Source: Tagaea sp965279565 (lineage in GTDB: Bacteria > Pseudomonadota > Alphaproteobacteria > CACIAM-22H2). Taken from it: a DNA stretch of 64,000 bases. Location of the stretch: the NCBI GenBank assembly GCA_965279565.1, contig OZ257249.1, positions 930,001-994,000 of the forward strand, read 5' to 3'. A program made the position numbers and the translations under genes. This document shows, in pieces, positions 8,619 through 18,270 of the stretch. How positions within the stretch are numbered: the first letter of the stretch is position 1; the number at the start of each line of letters is the position of its first letter. Below the pieces are notes generated by a model. That model did not search any database. It was not told the DNA's origin and saw only the letters and a program-made list of their open reading frames with translations.

Positions 8619-8645
8619 TTGCTCTTCGCCCCGTTTGGCGATAGT
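8619..8645 (+). promoter_or_regulatory. Possible promoter for tRNA-Ser
   Basis: TTGCTC (8619-8624) and GATAGT (8640-8645) resemble -35 and -10 boxes but the spacing is only 15 bases, so this is a weak assignment. It lies about 30 bases upstream of the mature tRNA start. Confidence 0.3.
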
Positions 8646-8674
8646 TTCCGCGCCCTTCGACAGCCAGATCGCGC

Positions 8675-8764
8675 GGACAGGTGGCCGAGTGGCTGAAGGC
8701 GTCAGTCTCGAAAACTGAAATACCGGCAACGGTATCGTGAGTTCGAATCTCACCCTGTCCGCCA
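8675..8764 (+). tRNA. tRNA-Ser (anticodon CGA)
   Basis: A 90-base class II tRNA. The acceptor stem is GGACAGG pairing with CCTGTCC, the discriminator base is G and CCA is encoded. The anticodon loop CTCGAAA lies between CAGT and ACTG, giving anticodon CGA (reads UCG). The long variable arm TACCGGCAACGGTA and the GTTCGAATC T-loop confirm serine identity. Confidence 0.97.
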
Positions 8765-8810
8765 TTCTCTCCGCCCGATACCCCATCCTCCGATACCCGT
8801 GGAACAGCCG

Positions 8811-8851
8811 GGGCCGTCCGGCCGTTGTTTTCCGCCGCATGCCTTGCGGCG
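8811..8851 (+). terminator. Hairpins downstream of tRNA-Ser
   Basis: GGCC-GTCC-GGCC (8812-8823) is followed by GTTGTTTT, a short terminator-like signal. A second, longer hairpin CGCCGCA-TGCCT-TGCGGCG follows at 8833-8851. The rest of 8765-8931 holds no gene I can support. Confidence 0.45.
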
Positions 8852-8931
8852 ACGGGTGGCGGGCGGACACAGAAATGCCTCGGTCCGGGCCCATCCTGAA
8901 TAGGCTACTGTATTAAGGAAGGGAGTGGCCG

Positions 8932-9351
8932 ATGCTCGGTCGATGGACCACGATATTCGCGGCGACGCTTCTTCTTGCGGGCCCGGCCCTGGCCGATCAA
9001 CCCGGTCGCGGAAAGCCGACACGCGGCACGACGATCAGCGTCAGTATCGACGCGTCCGACCGCACCATCATCCAGGATTATTTCCGCGACCAGTTCCGCA
9101 GCGGGCGCTGCCCGCCGGGCCTCGCGAAAAAGAACAACGGCTGCCAGCCGCCGGGGCAGGCGAAGAAATGGTCCAAGGGCCACCGTCTTCCCGGCGACGT
9201 CGTCTATCACGGCCTGCCGTCGGACCTGAGCATCCGCCTGAACGTTCCGGCCGGATCGAAATATGTCCGCATCGGCGCGGATATCCTGCTGATCGCGGTC
9301 GGCACCGGAATGGTCCTCGACGCGATCGAGGATCTGGGACGCCAGCTATAA
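8932..9351 (+). CDS. Exported RcnB/CigR-like small protein
   Basis: A 139-residue protein with a Sec signal peptide (MLGRWTTIFAATLLLAGPALA) and a C-terminal hydrophobic segment IGADILLIAVGTGMVLDAI. The middle has CPPGLAKKNNGCQPPGQAKKW followed by GHRLP and VVYHGLP, the pattern of RcnB/CigR-family periplasmic proteins; RcnB is linked to metal homeostasis and CigR to virulence-gene restraint, neither shown here. Two cysteines flank the Lys/Asn segment and could pair. A strong AGGAAGGGAG ribosome-binding site fixes the start. It is followed by two other small envelope genes. Confidence 0.7.
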   Translation: MLGRWTTIFAATLLLAGPALADQPGRGKPTRGTTISVSIDASDRTIIQDYFRDQFRSGRCPPGLAKKNNGCQPPGQAKKWSKGHRLPGDVVYHGLPSDLSIRLNVPAGSKYVRIGADILLIAVGTGMVLDAIEDLGRQL

Positions 9352-9383
9352 CGACACAAACCGCACCCTGGAGGAGAACGTCC

Positions 9384-9599
9384 ATGAAGCGCATCATCCT
9401 TTCCGCCGTCCTCGCGACTGCCCTGCTGGCGCCGGCGATCGCGGCAGCGCAGCAGTCCGCGCAGCCGGAGCGGTCGAACCGCGCCGGCGAAGTGCGCGGC
9501 AAGGAGCGGGCCGACCAGGTCCGCAACATGAACACCGACAAGCGCGACGCCAAGGGCGCGTCGAAGGACGCCAAGGAAAAGAAGGGCGCCGCGAAGTAG
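9384..9599 (+). CDS. Small secreted Lys/Asp-rich protein of unknown function
   Basis: A 71-residue protein with a clear Sec signal (MKRIILSAVLATALLAPAIAAAQ) and a very hydrophilic, charged remainder (RGKERADQVRNMNTDKRDAK, ending KEKKGAAK). GGAGGAGAACG directly upstream is a strong ribosome-binding site, which supports it as a real gene. The mature ~48 residues are probably disordered. I do not recognise a family. It follows the CigR-like gene by 32 bases and may share its transcript. Confidence 0.6.
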   Translation: MKRIILSAVLATALLAPAIAAAQQSAQPERSNRAGEVRGKERADQVRNMNTDKRDAKGASKDAKEKKGAAK

Positions 9600-9670
9600 C
9601 GCCGGCCGCATTTGCGGTCTTCGCGGCGAGAGGGGTATAGTCTTGCCTTTCCCCGCCCCGGAGACCGCGC

Positions 9671-9901
9671 ATGCGCCGCACCGCCATCGTCCTCGTCGCC
9701 GGTTCCGCACTGCTGCTTTCGGGCTGCAGCGGACTTAGCCGCCAGCAGGCCTATATCGGCGGCGGTGCCGCCATCGGTGCCGGCGTGGGCGCTTTCGCGA
9801 CCGGCGGGACGGGCATGCTGCAGGGTGCGGCACTCGGTGCCGCCGTCGGCGGTGCCAGCGGCTATCTGATCGACCGCTTCTGGCGATCCGCGCCGTACTA
9901 G
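9671..9901 (+). CDS. Glycine-zipper outer-membrane lipoprotein
   Basis: A 76-residue lipoprotein: the signal MRRTAIVLVAGSALLLSGC ends in a lipobox (LLSGC, Cys at residue 19), followed by repeated GxxxG motifs (GGGAAIGAGVGAFATGG, GAALGAAVGG) typical of glycine-zipper (SlyB/Rick-17 kDa-like) domains. Such proteins sit in the outer membrane; a specific role is not known. It converges with the methyltransferase gene, leaving one base between the stops. Confidence 0.75.
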   Translation: MRRTAIVLVAGSALLLSGCSGLSRQQAYIGGGAAIGAGVGAFATGGTGMLQGAALGAAVGGASGYLIDRFWRSAPY

Positions 9902-9902
9902 A

Positions 9903-10907
9903 TCAGGCCTTCTTCAGCGCCTCGATGCGCGCGACGCGCAGTTCGCCGGCGTCGATCGCCGCGATGCGCCGGGCCCACAGTTCGGCCTCCCGCATCAGCG
10001 CCTTGCCCTCGTTCGCGTTGAGCATGCCCTTGGCGACGATCGTGTCGATCCGCCGCCAGCCCTCGAGCACGACCGGGCGGAACTCCTTCGTGTAATCCTC
10101 GCTGCGCCGGACCGTGTAGCCGAGGCTCTCGATCAGGAACGTGAGCTGCGCGACCGTGCCGAGATACGGCGGCCGCGGTTCGCCTTCGATGTATCCCGCG
10201 AACGCGGCACCTTGCGTCTCGTCCTCGGACAGCGCCCAGTCGATCAGCAGGAAGCGCCCGCCCGGCTTCAGCGCTTCGCCCGCGCGGCGCACCAGCGCCG
10301 ACTTGTCGGGGACGAGCGACACGACGTTGCGCAGCAGGGCCGCGTCGTAGAAGCGCGGCTTCCAGTCCGGATTCTCGAGATCGAGTGCCGCGATCGGTGC
10401 CCTCATGTCGAGACCCTGCTTGGCCGACATGGCGTCACCGGCCTTGGCCTGCTCGGGCGAAAGATCGAAACCGTGCGCCGTGGAACCGTAGCGCTCGACG
10501 ATCGCGCGCGTGCCGCCGCCCAGGCCGCAGCCGAGATCCATGACGGTCGAACGCTTGTCGACGATCAGCGACGCGGCGAGTTCGGCCGCGAAATCGCCGC
10601 CGCCGGGAAACGAGAAGCCGTCGCCCCAGATCAGCTGCGCGACGAGAATCCGTTCCGGGCTCCAGAAATCCTTTGGTACCGCCGGCTTCGCCGCCGCTTC
10701 GACGGTACCCGTCTTCGATTTCGGCACCGCCGACGGTGCCGGGGAACCCGCCGGCTTCGGCTTGCCGCCGGCCGGCAGCCGATAGCCTTCCCACCAGGCA
10801 TGCAGCTTCGTGCGCAGATCGCGCCGGCCGCCCTTCCACCAAGGCTGCGGCGCCGGATCGGCTTTCGCCTCTGCGGCGTGCGGAACCTGATCGTCCGATG
10901 GGCACAT
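9903..10907 (-). CDS. SAM-dependent methyltransferase
   Basis: A 334-residue class I methyltransferase. The SAM-binding motif VMDLGCGLGGGTRAIVERYG is at about residues 121-140, followed by GFDLSPEQ (motif II), ALDLENPDW and a motif IV-like DAALLRNVVSLVPDK with KPGGRFLLIDW. About 85 N-terminal residues are low-complexity (Pro/Ala/Lys). No substrate motif is recognised. The ATG at 10907 is chosen; GTG at 10916 in the same frame is an alternative. Its promoter would lie in the short region containing a DnaA box and GANTC sites. Confidence 0.78.
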   Translation of the reverse strand: MCPSDDQVPHAAEAKADPAPQPWWKGGRRDLRTKLHAWWEGYRLPAGGKPKPAGSPAPSAVPKSKTGTVEAAAKPAVPKDFWSPERILVAQLIWGDGFSFPGGGDFAAELAASLIVDKRSTVMDLGCGLGGGTRAIVERYGSTAHGFDLSPEQAKAGDAMSAKQGLDMRAPIAALDLENPDWKPRFYDAALLRNVVSLVPDKSALVRRAGEALKPGGRFLLIDWALSEDETQGAAFAGYIEGEPRPPYLGTVAQLTFLIESLGYTVRRSEDYTKEFRPVVLEGWRRIDTIVAKGMLNANEGKALMREAELWARRIAAIDAGELRVARIEALKKA

Positions 10908-10937
10908 GATCTGCACTGTTTAGGGCAGCCGATCCGC

Positions 10938-10988
10938 GAATCCAAGCATCTCGGACGAATCGAGTTATCCACAATCGCGTCGCGATTC
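10938..10988. promoter_or_regulatory. DnaA box, palindrome and three GANTC sites in a divergent control region
   Basis: TTATCCACA at 10965-10973 is a perfect DnaA box. It abuts the 15-base palindrome AATCGCG-T-CGCGATT (10973-10987). GANTC sites, targets of the alphaproteobacterial cell-cycle methylase CcrM, occur at 10938-10942, 10957-10961 and 10984-10988. The region separates the minus-strand methyltransferase gene from the plus-strand DUF1194 gene. Regulatory use is inferred. Confidence 0.5.
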
Positions 10989-11070
10989 GCGACACGCCGC
11001 GGCGCTTGGCTGCAAGGGCAGCTTCGGGCAAGCTTGATCGCACGAGTCACGGCATTCCCGCGGGGCCCCC

Positions 11071-11790
11071 ATGCCACGACCCTCGAAAAGGCGGACGTTC
11101 CTTGCCGGCCTCGGCGCCGGGCTCGCCGCCGCGGTCGTGCCCGCGCGGGCCGCCGAAACGGTCGATCTCCAGCTCGTGCTCGCGGCCGACGTCTCGCGCA
11201 GCATCGACAATGCGCGCTTCCTGCTCCAGCGCCAGGGTTACGCCACCGCGATCGCCGATCCGCGCGTCGTGCGCGCGATGACGGGCGGCCGCTCCAAGCG
11301 GGTGGCGCTCAGCTACAACGAATGGTCGGGCCCCGGCGCGCAGCGCACACTGGTCGACTGGACAATCATCGACGGGCAGGACAGCGCGGAGGATTTCGCC
11401 GCACGCCTGCTCGCCCCTCCGCGTCCGTTCGCCGGATCGACCGCGATCGGCGAAGCGATCGTCTATTCGATGGACGAATTCCGCCGCTGCCCCTTCCCCG
11501 CCCAGCGGCGCACGATCGACGTGTCGGGCGACGGGACGAACACGAGCGGCACGCTCGCCGGAACCGCGCGCGACATCGCGGTCGAGGCCGGCATCACGAT
11601 CAACGGGCTCGCCATCCTGACCGAGATCCCGAGCCCGTGGAACCCGATGCACACGCATCCGCCCGGCGGCCTCGACGAATGGTACCGGCAGAACGTGATC
11701 GGCGGCAGCGGCGCGTTCCTGCTGTCGGTGCTCGGCTTCGACACGTTCGCCTACGCGATGGTCAACAAGCTGTCGCGCGAAACCGCCTGA
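11071..11790 (+). CDS. DUF1194 (von Willebrand A-like) exported protein
   Basis: A 239-residue protein with a twin-arginine-like leader (SKRRTFLAGLGAGLAAAVVPARA) and the DUF1194 domain: LVLAADVSRSID is a MIDAS-like DxSxS, then LSYNEWSG, GSTAIGEAI and TIDVSGDGTNTSG. DUF1194 proteins resemble von Willebrand A domains and are thought to bind metal or partner proteins in the periplasm. The next gene is a Kelch-repeat protein 13 bases downstream with its own GAGGAG ribosome-binding site and the same type of leader, so the two probably act together outside the cytoplasm. Confidence 0.78.
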   Translation: MPRPSKRRTFLAGLGAGLAAAVVPARAAETVDLQLVLAADVSRSIDNARFLLQRQGYATAIADPRVVRAMTGGRSKRVALSYNEWSGPGAQRTLVDWTIIDGQDSAEDFAARLLAPPRPFAGSTAIGEAIVYSMDEFRRCPFPAQRRTIDVSGDGTNTSGTLAGTARDIAVEAGITINGLAILTEIPSPWNPMHTHPPGGLDEWYRQNVIGGSGAFLLSVLGFDTFAYAMVNKLSRETA

Positions 11791-11803
11791 GGAGCCCGCG
11801 AAG

Positions 11804-12880
11804 ATGACACGACCCACGCGCCGCGCGTTCGTCGCCGGCGGACTTGCGATGTTCGCGGCCCCCGCCGCCGCCCAGCACGCGCATCACGGCCCGATGTACG
11901 AGCGCCTGAACCAGCCCGGGCGCATCGAGGTTCCCGCACTCGCGCAGGAACAGCGCATGTTCGACTCCATCGCGCCGAAGGCCGCGAACCAGGGACGCTG
12001 GACCGAGCGCGCACCCCTGCCGCTGCCGCGCACCGAGATGGCCTGGGCGGCCGAGCGCGCCGGCCGGCTGCATCTGGTCGGCGGCTACGCCGAACAGCGC
12101 GTCGACAAGCCCTATCACCATGTCTACGACGCGGCTTCCGATCGCTGGATGCAGGCCGAAGACCTGCCGCGCGGCGCCAACCATGTCGGCGTGGCCGTGC
12201 TCGACGGGCGGCTCTATGCGCTGGGCGGGTTCCTCGACCAGAACCGCCGGCCGCACGCCGAATGCTTCGTCTACGGCGCGCAGGGCGAGCGCTGGACGCC
12301 GATCGCACCGATGCCGCAAGCCGCCGGCGCCATGGCGTGCGTCGCGTTCGCCGGCAACATCCACGCGATCGGCGGTGCGATGGGCGACACGGCCGAGACG
12401 CGCCGCTCGATCGAACGCCATCTCGTCTACGATCCGCGCGAGAACCGCTGGCGCAATGCGGCACCGCTGCCCACCGCGCGCGACCATATCGGCATCGTCG
12501 CGGCGAACGGGCTGATCCACGCGATCGGCGGCCGCGTCGACACGTTCTATACGAACTCCCATTTCCACCACAGCTACGACCCGCGCGAGGACCGCTGGCG
12601 CATGCGCAACCCGTTTCCGACCGCGCGCTCGGGCCACGGCGCCACACTCTATCGCGGCCAGATCTTCTGCATGGGCGGGGAAGGCTCGAACCGCGTCTAC
12701 GGCCAGAACGAGGCCTACGACATCGCGGGCGACCGCTGGCAGTCCTATGCGCCGATGGCCACGCCGCGTCACGGCATGGGTGCGGTCACCATCGGCGACG
12801 CGATCTACGTCGCCGGCGGCGGGCCGGTCATGGGCGGCGGCGTGAAGAGCGCCGTGCACGAGGCGTTCACGCTCGGCTGA
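11804..12880 (+). CDS. Exported Kelch-repeat beta-propeller protein
   Basis: A 358-residue protein with a twin-arginine-like signal (MTRPTRRAFVAGGLAMFAAPAAAQ). After about residue 65 come repeating Kelch blades: LHLVGGYAEQ, LYALGGFLDQ, IHAIGGAMGD, IHAIGGRVDT, FCMGGEG and IYVAGGG, separated by a Y-D-x-x-x-x-R-W segment (YDAASDRW, YDPRENRW, YDPREDRW, YDIAGDRW). Six or so blades suggest a closed propeller. Its ligand is unknown; the DUF1194 partner upstream is likely. Confidence 0.82.
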   Translation: MTRPTRRAFVAGGLAMFAAPAAAQHAHHGPMYERLNQPGRIEVPALAQEQRMFDSIAPKAANQGRWTERAPLPLPRTEMAWAAERAGRLHLVGGYAEQRVDKPYHHVYDAASDRWMQAEDLPRGANHVGVAVLDGRLYALGGFLDQNRRPHAECFVYGAQGERWTPIAPMPQAAGAMACVAFAGNIHAIGGAMGDTAETRRSIERHLVYDPRENRWRNAAPLPTARDHIGIVAANGLIHAIGGRVDTFYTNSHFHHSYDPREDRWRMRNPFPTARSGHGATLYRGQIFCMGGEGSNRVYGQNEAYDIAGDRWQSYAPMATPRHGMGAVTIGDAIYVAGGGPVMGGGVKSAVHEAFTLG

Positions 12881-12887
12881 CGACCAA

Positions 12888-12965
12888 GTCGGGTCTTGGC
12901 CCGACCCTTACTGCTGGCCTCGACGTTGCATAATGCGACGCCCCGGGCTTTACTTGGTTGCCCGG
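12888..12965 (+). promoter_or_regulatory. Terminator-like hairpin, -10-like box and leader hairpin before the peptide-uptake operon
   Basis: GTCGGG-TCTTGG-CCCGAC (12888-12905) sits just after the Kelch stop and resembles a terminator without a long T-run. CATAAT near 12929 could be a -10 box, and CCGGGC...GCCCGG (12943-12965) forms a leader hairpin before the DUF1028 gene at 13001. No -35 box is clear. Confidence 0.35.
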
Positions 12966-13000
12966 AAATTTAAGTTCCCGGTGGAACCAACGAGGCCCCC

Positions 13001-13701
13001 ATGACCTGGTCCGTCGTCGCCCGCGATCCCGCAACCGGCGAAATCGGCATCGCGGTCGCCACGCGCTTCTTCGCGGTCGGCGCACTTTGCCCGTATGTGC
13101 GTCCGGGCGCGGGGGCGGTCGCCACGCAGGCGCTGATCAACCCCTATCACGGCATCGACGGGATCGACCTGCTCGCGCGCGGCATGCCGGCCGCGGAAAC
13201 GCTCGCGGCCCTGCTCGCGCGCGATGCCGGGCGCGACATGCGCCAGGTCCATCTGATGGACGCGGCCGGGCGCTTCGCCGCGCACACGGGCAAGGGCTGC
13301 GTCGACTGGGCGGGCCATCTCGTCTTCGAGGAGTTCTCGGTCGCGGGCAACATGCTGGCGGGCAAGCAGGTGATCGAGGCGACCGCGAAGGCGTTCGAGG
13401 CCGCGCGCGGCAAAAAGCTGGCCGAACGCTTCCTCGACGCGCTCGATGCCGGCGACGCGGCCGGCGGCGACAAGCGCGGCCGGCAGTCGGCCGCGATCCG
13501 CGTGCATTCGGGCGACGAATACCCGGATCTCGACATGCGCGTGGACGATCACGAACTGCCGCTCGTCGAGCTGCGCCGGCTCTACGCCAAGAGCAAGGAA
13601 CGCTTCGCGACCTTCCGCAGGTTCCTCGCCACGCGCGCCGACATCGCGGGCACCTACGACCGCACGAAGATCGACGCCGCGATCGCGGCCGCCGAAGCGA
13701 A

Positions 13702-13705
<4 letters not shown>
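13001..13705 (+). CDS. DUF1028 family protein (putative Ntn-hydrolase-like)
   Basis: A 234-residue DUF1028 protein. The family start MTWSVVARDPATGEIGIAVATRFFAVG is followed by PGAGAVATQALINPYHG, GRFAAHTGKGCVDWAGH, SVAGNMLAG and RGRQSAAIRVHSG. DUF1028 proteins resemble Ntn hydrolases and are often found with peptide transporters, suggesting they hydrolyse an imported small amide or peptide; this is inference. No signal peptide is visible, so it is cytoplasmic. Its stop overlaps the ATG of the ABC ATPase by four bases, making it the first gene of the importer operon. Confidence 0.85.
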
Positions 13706-14681
<976 letters not shown>

Positions 14682-14685
<4 letters not shown>

Positions 14686-15752
14686 CGCACAAGCTGCTCC
14701 GCGCGACCGGTCTCGTGAAGCATTTCCCGGTGCGCAAGGGCCTGTTCGGGCGCGCGACCGGCATGGTCAAGGCGGTCGACGGCGTTTCGCTCGATGTCGC
14801 GGCCGGCGAGACGCTCGGCCTGGTGGGCGAGAGCGGCTGCGGCAAGTCCACGGTCGGCCGGCTGCTGCTGCGCCTGATTGAGCCGACGGCTGGCAGCATC
14901 GAGTTCGACGGCACGGACCTCGTCTCGCTCGACGAGGCGGCGATGCGCGCGCAACGCCGCCACCTGCAGATCGTCTTCCAGGATCCCTATGCCTCGCTCA
15001 ATCCGCGCATGACGGTCGGGCAGATCGTCGGCGAGCCGCTGATGCTGCATGGGCTCGCCCGCGGCAAGGCACAGGACGAGAAGGTCCGCGAGCTTCTGTC
15101 AGTCGTCGGGCTCCGGCCCGAGCACGACCGGCGCTATCCGCACGAGTTCTCCGGCGGGCAGCGCCAGCGCATCGGCATCGCGCGCGCACTCGCTGCCGGC
15201 CCGAAGCTGATCGTCGGCGACGAGCCGGTCTCCGCACTCGACGTCTCGGTGCAGGCGCAGGTGCTGAACCTGCTGAAGGACCTGCAGGGCCGCTTCGGCA
15301 TGGCGCTGGTGCTGATCGCGCACGATCTTGCCGTGGTCAAGCACGCGGCCGACCGCGTCGCCGTCATGTATCTGGGCCGCATCGTCGAGATCGCCGGCAA
15401 GGACCGGCTCTACGGCCAGCCGCGCCATCCCTATACCCAGGCGCTGCTCGCCGCGATCCCGGTTCCCGATCCGTCCGTCGCGCGCACGCGCACGCTGCTG
15501 GAAGGCGACGTGCCAAGCCCGATCGATCCGCCGGCCGGCTGCCATTTCCACACGCGCTGCGCCTTCGTGCGGGATCGCTGCCGCGCCGAAAGCCCGGCGC
15601 TGGAACAGCTCGCCCCCGGCCATTCGGTCGCGTGCCATTTCAAGAACGACATTCCCGCCTTCGCGGCCCTTGCCGCACCGCCCGAAACGCAAGCGCAGGC
15701 ACGCCTGGAAAGGCTGCAGGGCCGCTTCGTCGAACGATCCCTCCATTCCTGA
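14682..15752 (+). CDS. Peptide ABC transporter ATPase (DppF/OppF type)
   Basis: A 356-residue second ATPase of the same importer. Walker A GESGCGKST, the Q-loop VFQDPYASLNPR, signature EFSGGQRQRIGIARA, Walker B LIVGDEPVSALD, and the conserved C-terminal HPYTQALLAAIPVP and CHFHTRCAFVRDRC are all present. Starts at ATG overlapping the previous stop. A ~40-residue tail after the cysteine motif is Ala/Gln-rich and longer than usual. Confidence 0.93.
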
Positions 15753-15772
15753 CCCCTGAAGGAGATGCAGAC

Positions 15773-17293
15773 ATGCGAACTTCACGAATGCTGATGGCGG
15801 GCTTCGCCGCCCTCGCCCTCGCCGCCGGTGCGGCGAACGCGCAGACCACGCTTCGCATCGGCCTTGCCGAGGATCCCGATGCGCTCGACCCGACGACCGC
15901 GCGCACCTTCGTGGGGCGCATCGTGTTCGCCAGCCTGTGCGACAAGCTCTTCGACATCGACGACAAGCTCAACATCGTCCCGCAGCTCGCGACCGGCTTC
16001 AGCTGGGGCGGCGACGGCAAGGAACTGACGATCAAGCTACGCAGCGGCGTGACGTTCCACGACGGCGAGAAGATGGACGCCGAGGCCGTGCGCTTCAGCC
16101 TCGACCGGCACCTCAACATGCAGGGCTCGTTCCGACGCTCGGAGATCTCGGCGCTGCAGAAGATCGACGTGGTCGATCCGCTGACCGTCAAGCTGACGCT
16201 GGCGGCACCCTTCGCGCCCTTCGTCGCCCAGCTCACCGACCGCGCGGGCATGATCGTCAGTCCCAAGGCGGCCCAGGCCGCCGGCGCGCAGTTCGCGGCC
16301 AAGCCCGTCTGCGCAGGTCCCTTCCGCTTCGTCGAGCGCGTCGCGCAGGATCGCATCGTCGTCGAGAAGTTCCCGCAGTACTGGGACGCCGGGAAGATCC
16401 AAGTCGACCGCGTCGTCTATCTGCCGATTCCCGACCATTCGGTCCGCTTCGCCAACCTGCAGGGCAACGCGCTCGACCTGATCGAGCGGCTGCAGCCGAC
16501 CGACATCCCGGCCGTGCGCGCCAATCAGCGCCTGAAGCTGTCATCAGTCGAGGAGCTCGGTTACATGGGCATGTGGCTCAACGTCAACAACGGTGACAAG
16601 GCGAAGTCGGTCATCGGCAGCGACAAGCGCGTGCGCGAAGCGTTCGAGCTTGCCTTCGACCGCAACACGATCGTCCAGGTCGTCTACAACGGCGAGTATA
16701 CGCCCACCGTCCAGGGTATCCCGCCGGCAAGCCCCTTCTTCAACAAGGCCGCCAAGGTACCGGCGCGCAACGTCGAGCGGGCCAAGGCGCTGCTGCGCGC
16801 GGCGGGACACACGAGCCCCGTCGTCGTCAATCTGATGGTCGCCAACAGCCCGGACATGCGCCAGATCGGCGAAGTGATCCAGTCGATGGCGCGCGAGGCG
16901 GGCTTCGACGTGCGAATTCAGGCGACCGAATTCGCCACGTCGCTGAGCACGGCCGAGAAGGGCGACTACGAGGCCTATATCGTCGGCTGGTCGGGCCGGC
17001 CCGATCCGGACGGCAACCTGTTCAGCTTCGTCACGTCGCGTGGGCCGCTCAACTACGCCAAGTTCGCCTCGCCCGAGGTCGACAAGCTGATGGCCGACGC
17101 GCGAATCGTGCCGGACGTGGCGCAGCGCACCGCGATCTACACGAAGGCGGCCGAGCTGGTGCAGGCGGAGAAGCCGATCCTGTACCTCTGGCACCGCAAG
17201 AACCTGGTCGCCCACACCGGCAGGCTCTCCGGCTTCGTCGCGGTTCCCGACGGGCTGATCCGCCTGCAGGGCATTCGCCTCGCGGCGAACTGA
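15773..17293 (+). CDS. Peptide ABC transporter substrate-binding protein
   Basis: A 506-residue periplasmic SBP of family 5 (OppA/DppA), delivering peptides or similar solutes to the permeases. Signal peptide MRTSRMLMAGFAALALAAGAANAQ, then TTLRIGLAEDPDALDP, FASLCDKLFDID, the family signature LRSGVTFHDGEKMDAEAVRFSLDR, GTGPF-equivalent CAGPFRFVERV and SGRPDPDGNLFSFV. AAGGAGATGCAGAC precedes the ATG at 15773. The ligand cannot be told from sequence. Confidence 0.92.
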   Translation: MRTSRMLMAGFAALALAAGAANAQTTLRIGLAEDPDALDPTTARTFVGRIVFASLCDKLFDIDDKLNIVPQLATGFSWGGDGKELTIKLRSGVTFHDGEKMDAEAVRFSLDRHLNMQGSFRRSEISALQKIDVVDPLTVKLTLAAPFAPFVAQLTDRAGMIVSPKAAQAAGAQFAAKPVCAGPFRFVERVAQDRIVVEKFPQYWDAGKIQVDRVVYLPIPDHSVRFANLQGNALDLIERLQPTDIPAVRANQRLKLSSVEELGYMGMWLNVNNGDKAKSVIGSDKRVREAFELAFDRNTIVQVVYNGEYTPTVQGIPPASPFFNKAAKVPARNVERAKALLRAAGHTSPVVVNLMVANSPDMRQIGEVIQSMAREAGFDVRIQATEFATSLSTAEKGDYEAYIVGWSGRPDPDGNLFSFVTSRGPLNYAKFASPEVDKLMADARIVPDVAQRTAIYTKAAELVQAEKPILYLWHRKNLVAHTGRLSGFVAVPDGLIRLQGIRLAAN

Positions 17294-17325
17294 CGGCGAA
17301 CTGACGGCGAAAGGATAGCACCGCC

Positions 17326-18270
17326 TTGTTCGCGTTTCTCGCCCGCCGGCTTTCGAGCATCGTGCCGACATTGTTCGTCGTCTCGATGCTCGTGTTCGGC
17401 CTGCAGCTCCTGCTGCCGGGCGATCCCGCCTCGGTCATGGCGGGCGAGGAGCGCGACGAGGAGGTGCTGGCGCAGATCCGCGCGCGCTACGGGCTCGACC
17501 GGCCGATCCCCGTCCAGTACGCGAACTGGCTGTGGAACGTGCTGCACGGCGATCTGGGCGAATCGATGCGGCTGTCGAGCCCGGTTTCCGATCTCGTGCT
17601 CGCCAAGCTGCCGGTCACGCTGCAGCTCGGCGGCATGGCATTCGTCATCGCGTGCCTGATCGGCATCCCGATGGGCGTGCTGTCGGCCGTGAAGAAGGAT
17701 TCGGCGTGGGACTATGCCGCGAACGCGATCGCGCTGTGGGGCCTGTCGACGCCGAACTTCTGGCTCGGCATCCTGCTGATCCTGTTCGTGTCGGTCGAGA
17801 TGGGCTGGCTGCCGCCCTCGGGCTACGTCAGCCCGTTCGAGGACTGGCGCCAGAGCCTCGCCACCACGATCATGCCCGCCTTCGTGCTCGGCAACTCCAT
17901 CGCCGCAGTACTGATGCGCCACACGCGCGCCGCGATGCTGCAGGCACTCAACCAGGATTACGTGCGCACGGCGCGGGCCAAGGGGCTGGCCGAGGCGGTC
18001 GTGATCAACAAGCATGCGCTGCGCAACGCGCTGGTCCCGGTCGTCACGCTGGGAGCACTCGAACTCGGCGCGCTGTTCTCGGGCGCGGTGCTGACCGAGC
18101 AGGTCTTCACGATCCCCGGCTTCGGCAAGCTCGTCGTCGATGCGGTGTTCAACCGCGACTATATGGTCGTGCAGGGCGTCGTGCTCGTGACGGCGACCGC
18201 CTATGTGGCGCTGAACCTCGTGGCCGACATCCTCTATTTCCTCATCAATCCGCGGCTGCGCCAGCAATGA
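17326..18270 (+). CDS. Peptide ABC transporter permease (DppB type)
   Basis: A 314-residue inner-membrane permease with six predicted helices. LLPGDPASVM, RYGLDRPIPVQYANWLWNVLHGDLG, STPNFWLGILLILFVS and the EAA-loop-like YVRTARAKGLAEAVVINKHALRNALVPVVT are family signatures. The start is TTG at 17326, placed nine bases after AAGGAT; no ATG fits. Between it and the SBP stop the 11-base unit GCGAACTGACG is repeated in tandem. Confidence 0.9.
   Translation: MFAFLARRLSSIVPTLFVVSMLVFGLQLLLPGDPASVMAGEERDEEVLAQIRARYGLDRPIPVQYANWLWNVLHGDLGESMRLSSPVSDLVLAKLPVTLQLGGMAFVIACLIGIPMGVLSAVKKDSAWDYAANAIALWGLSTPNFWLGILLILFVSVEMGWLPPSGYVSPFEDWRQSLATTIMPAFVLGNSIAAVLMRHTRAAMLQALNQDYVRTARAKGLAEAVVINKHALRNALVPVVTLGALELGALFSGAVLTEQVFTIPGFGKLVVDAVFNRDYMVVQGVVLVTATAYVALNLVADILYFLINPRLRQQ

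Noticed and set aside
8675..8851. tRNA-Ser as an integration site for a mobile element
   Set aside because: No integrase, no second copy of the tRNA 3' end and no change in gene type or base composition on either side was seen.
17282..17310. Tandem 11-base repeat GCGAACTGACG at the end of the SBP gene
   Set aside because: Only two copies with a fraction of a third; looks like a local duplication carrying the stop codon, with no evident function.
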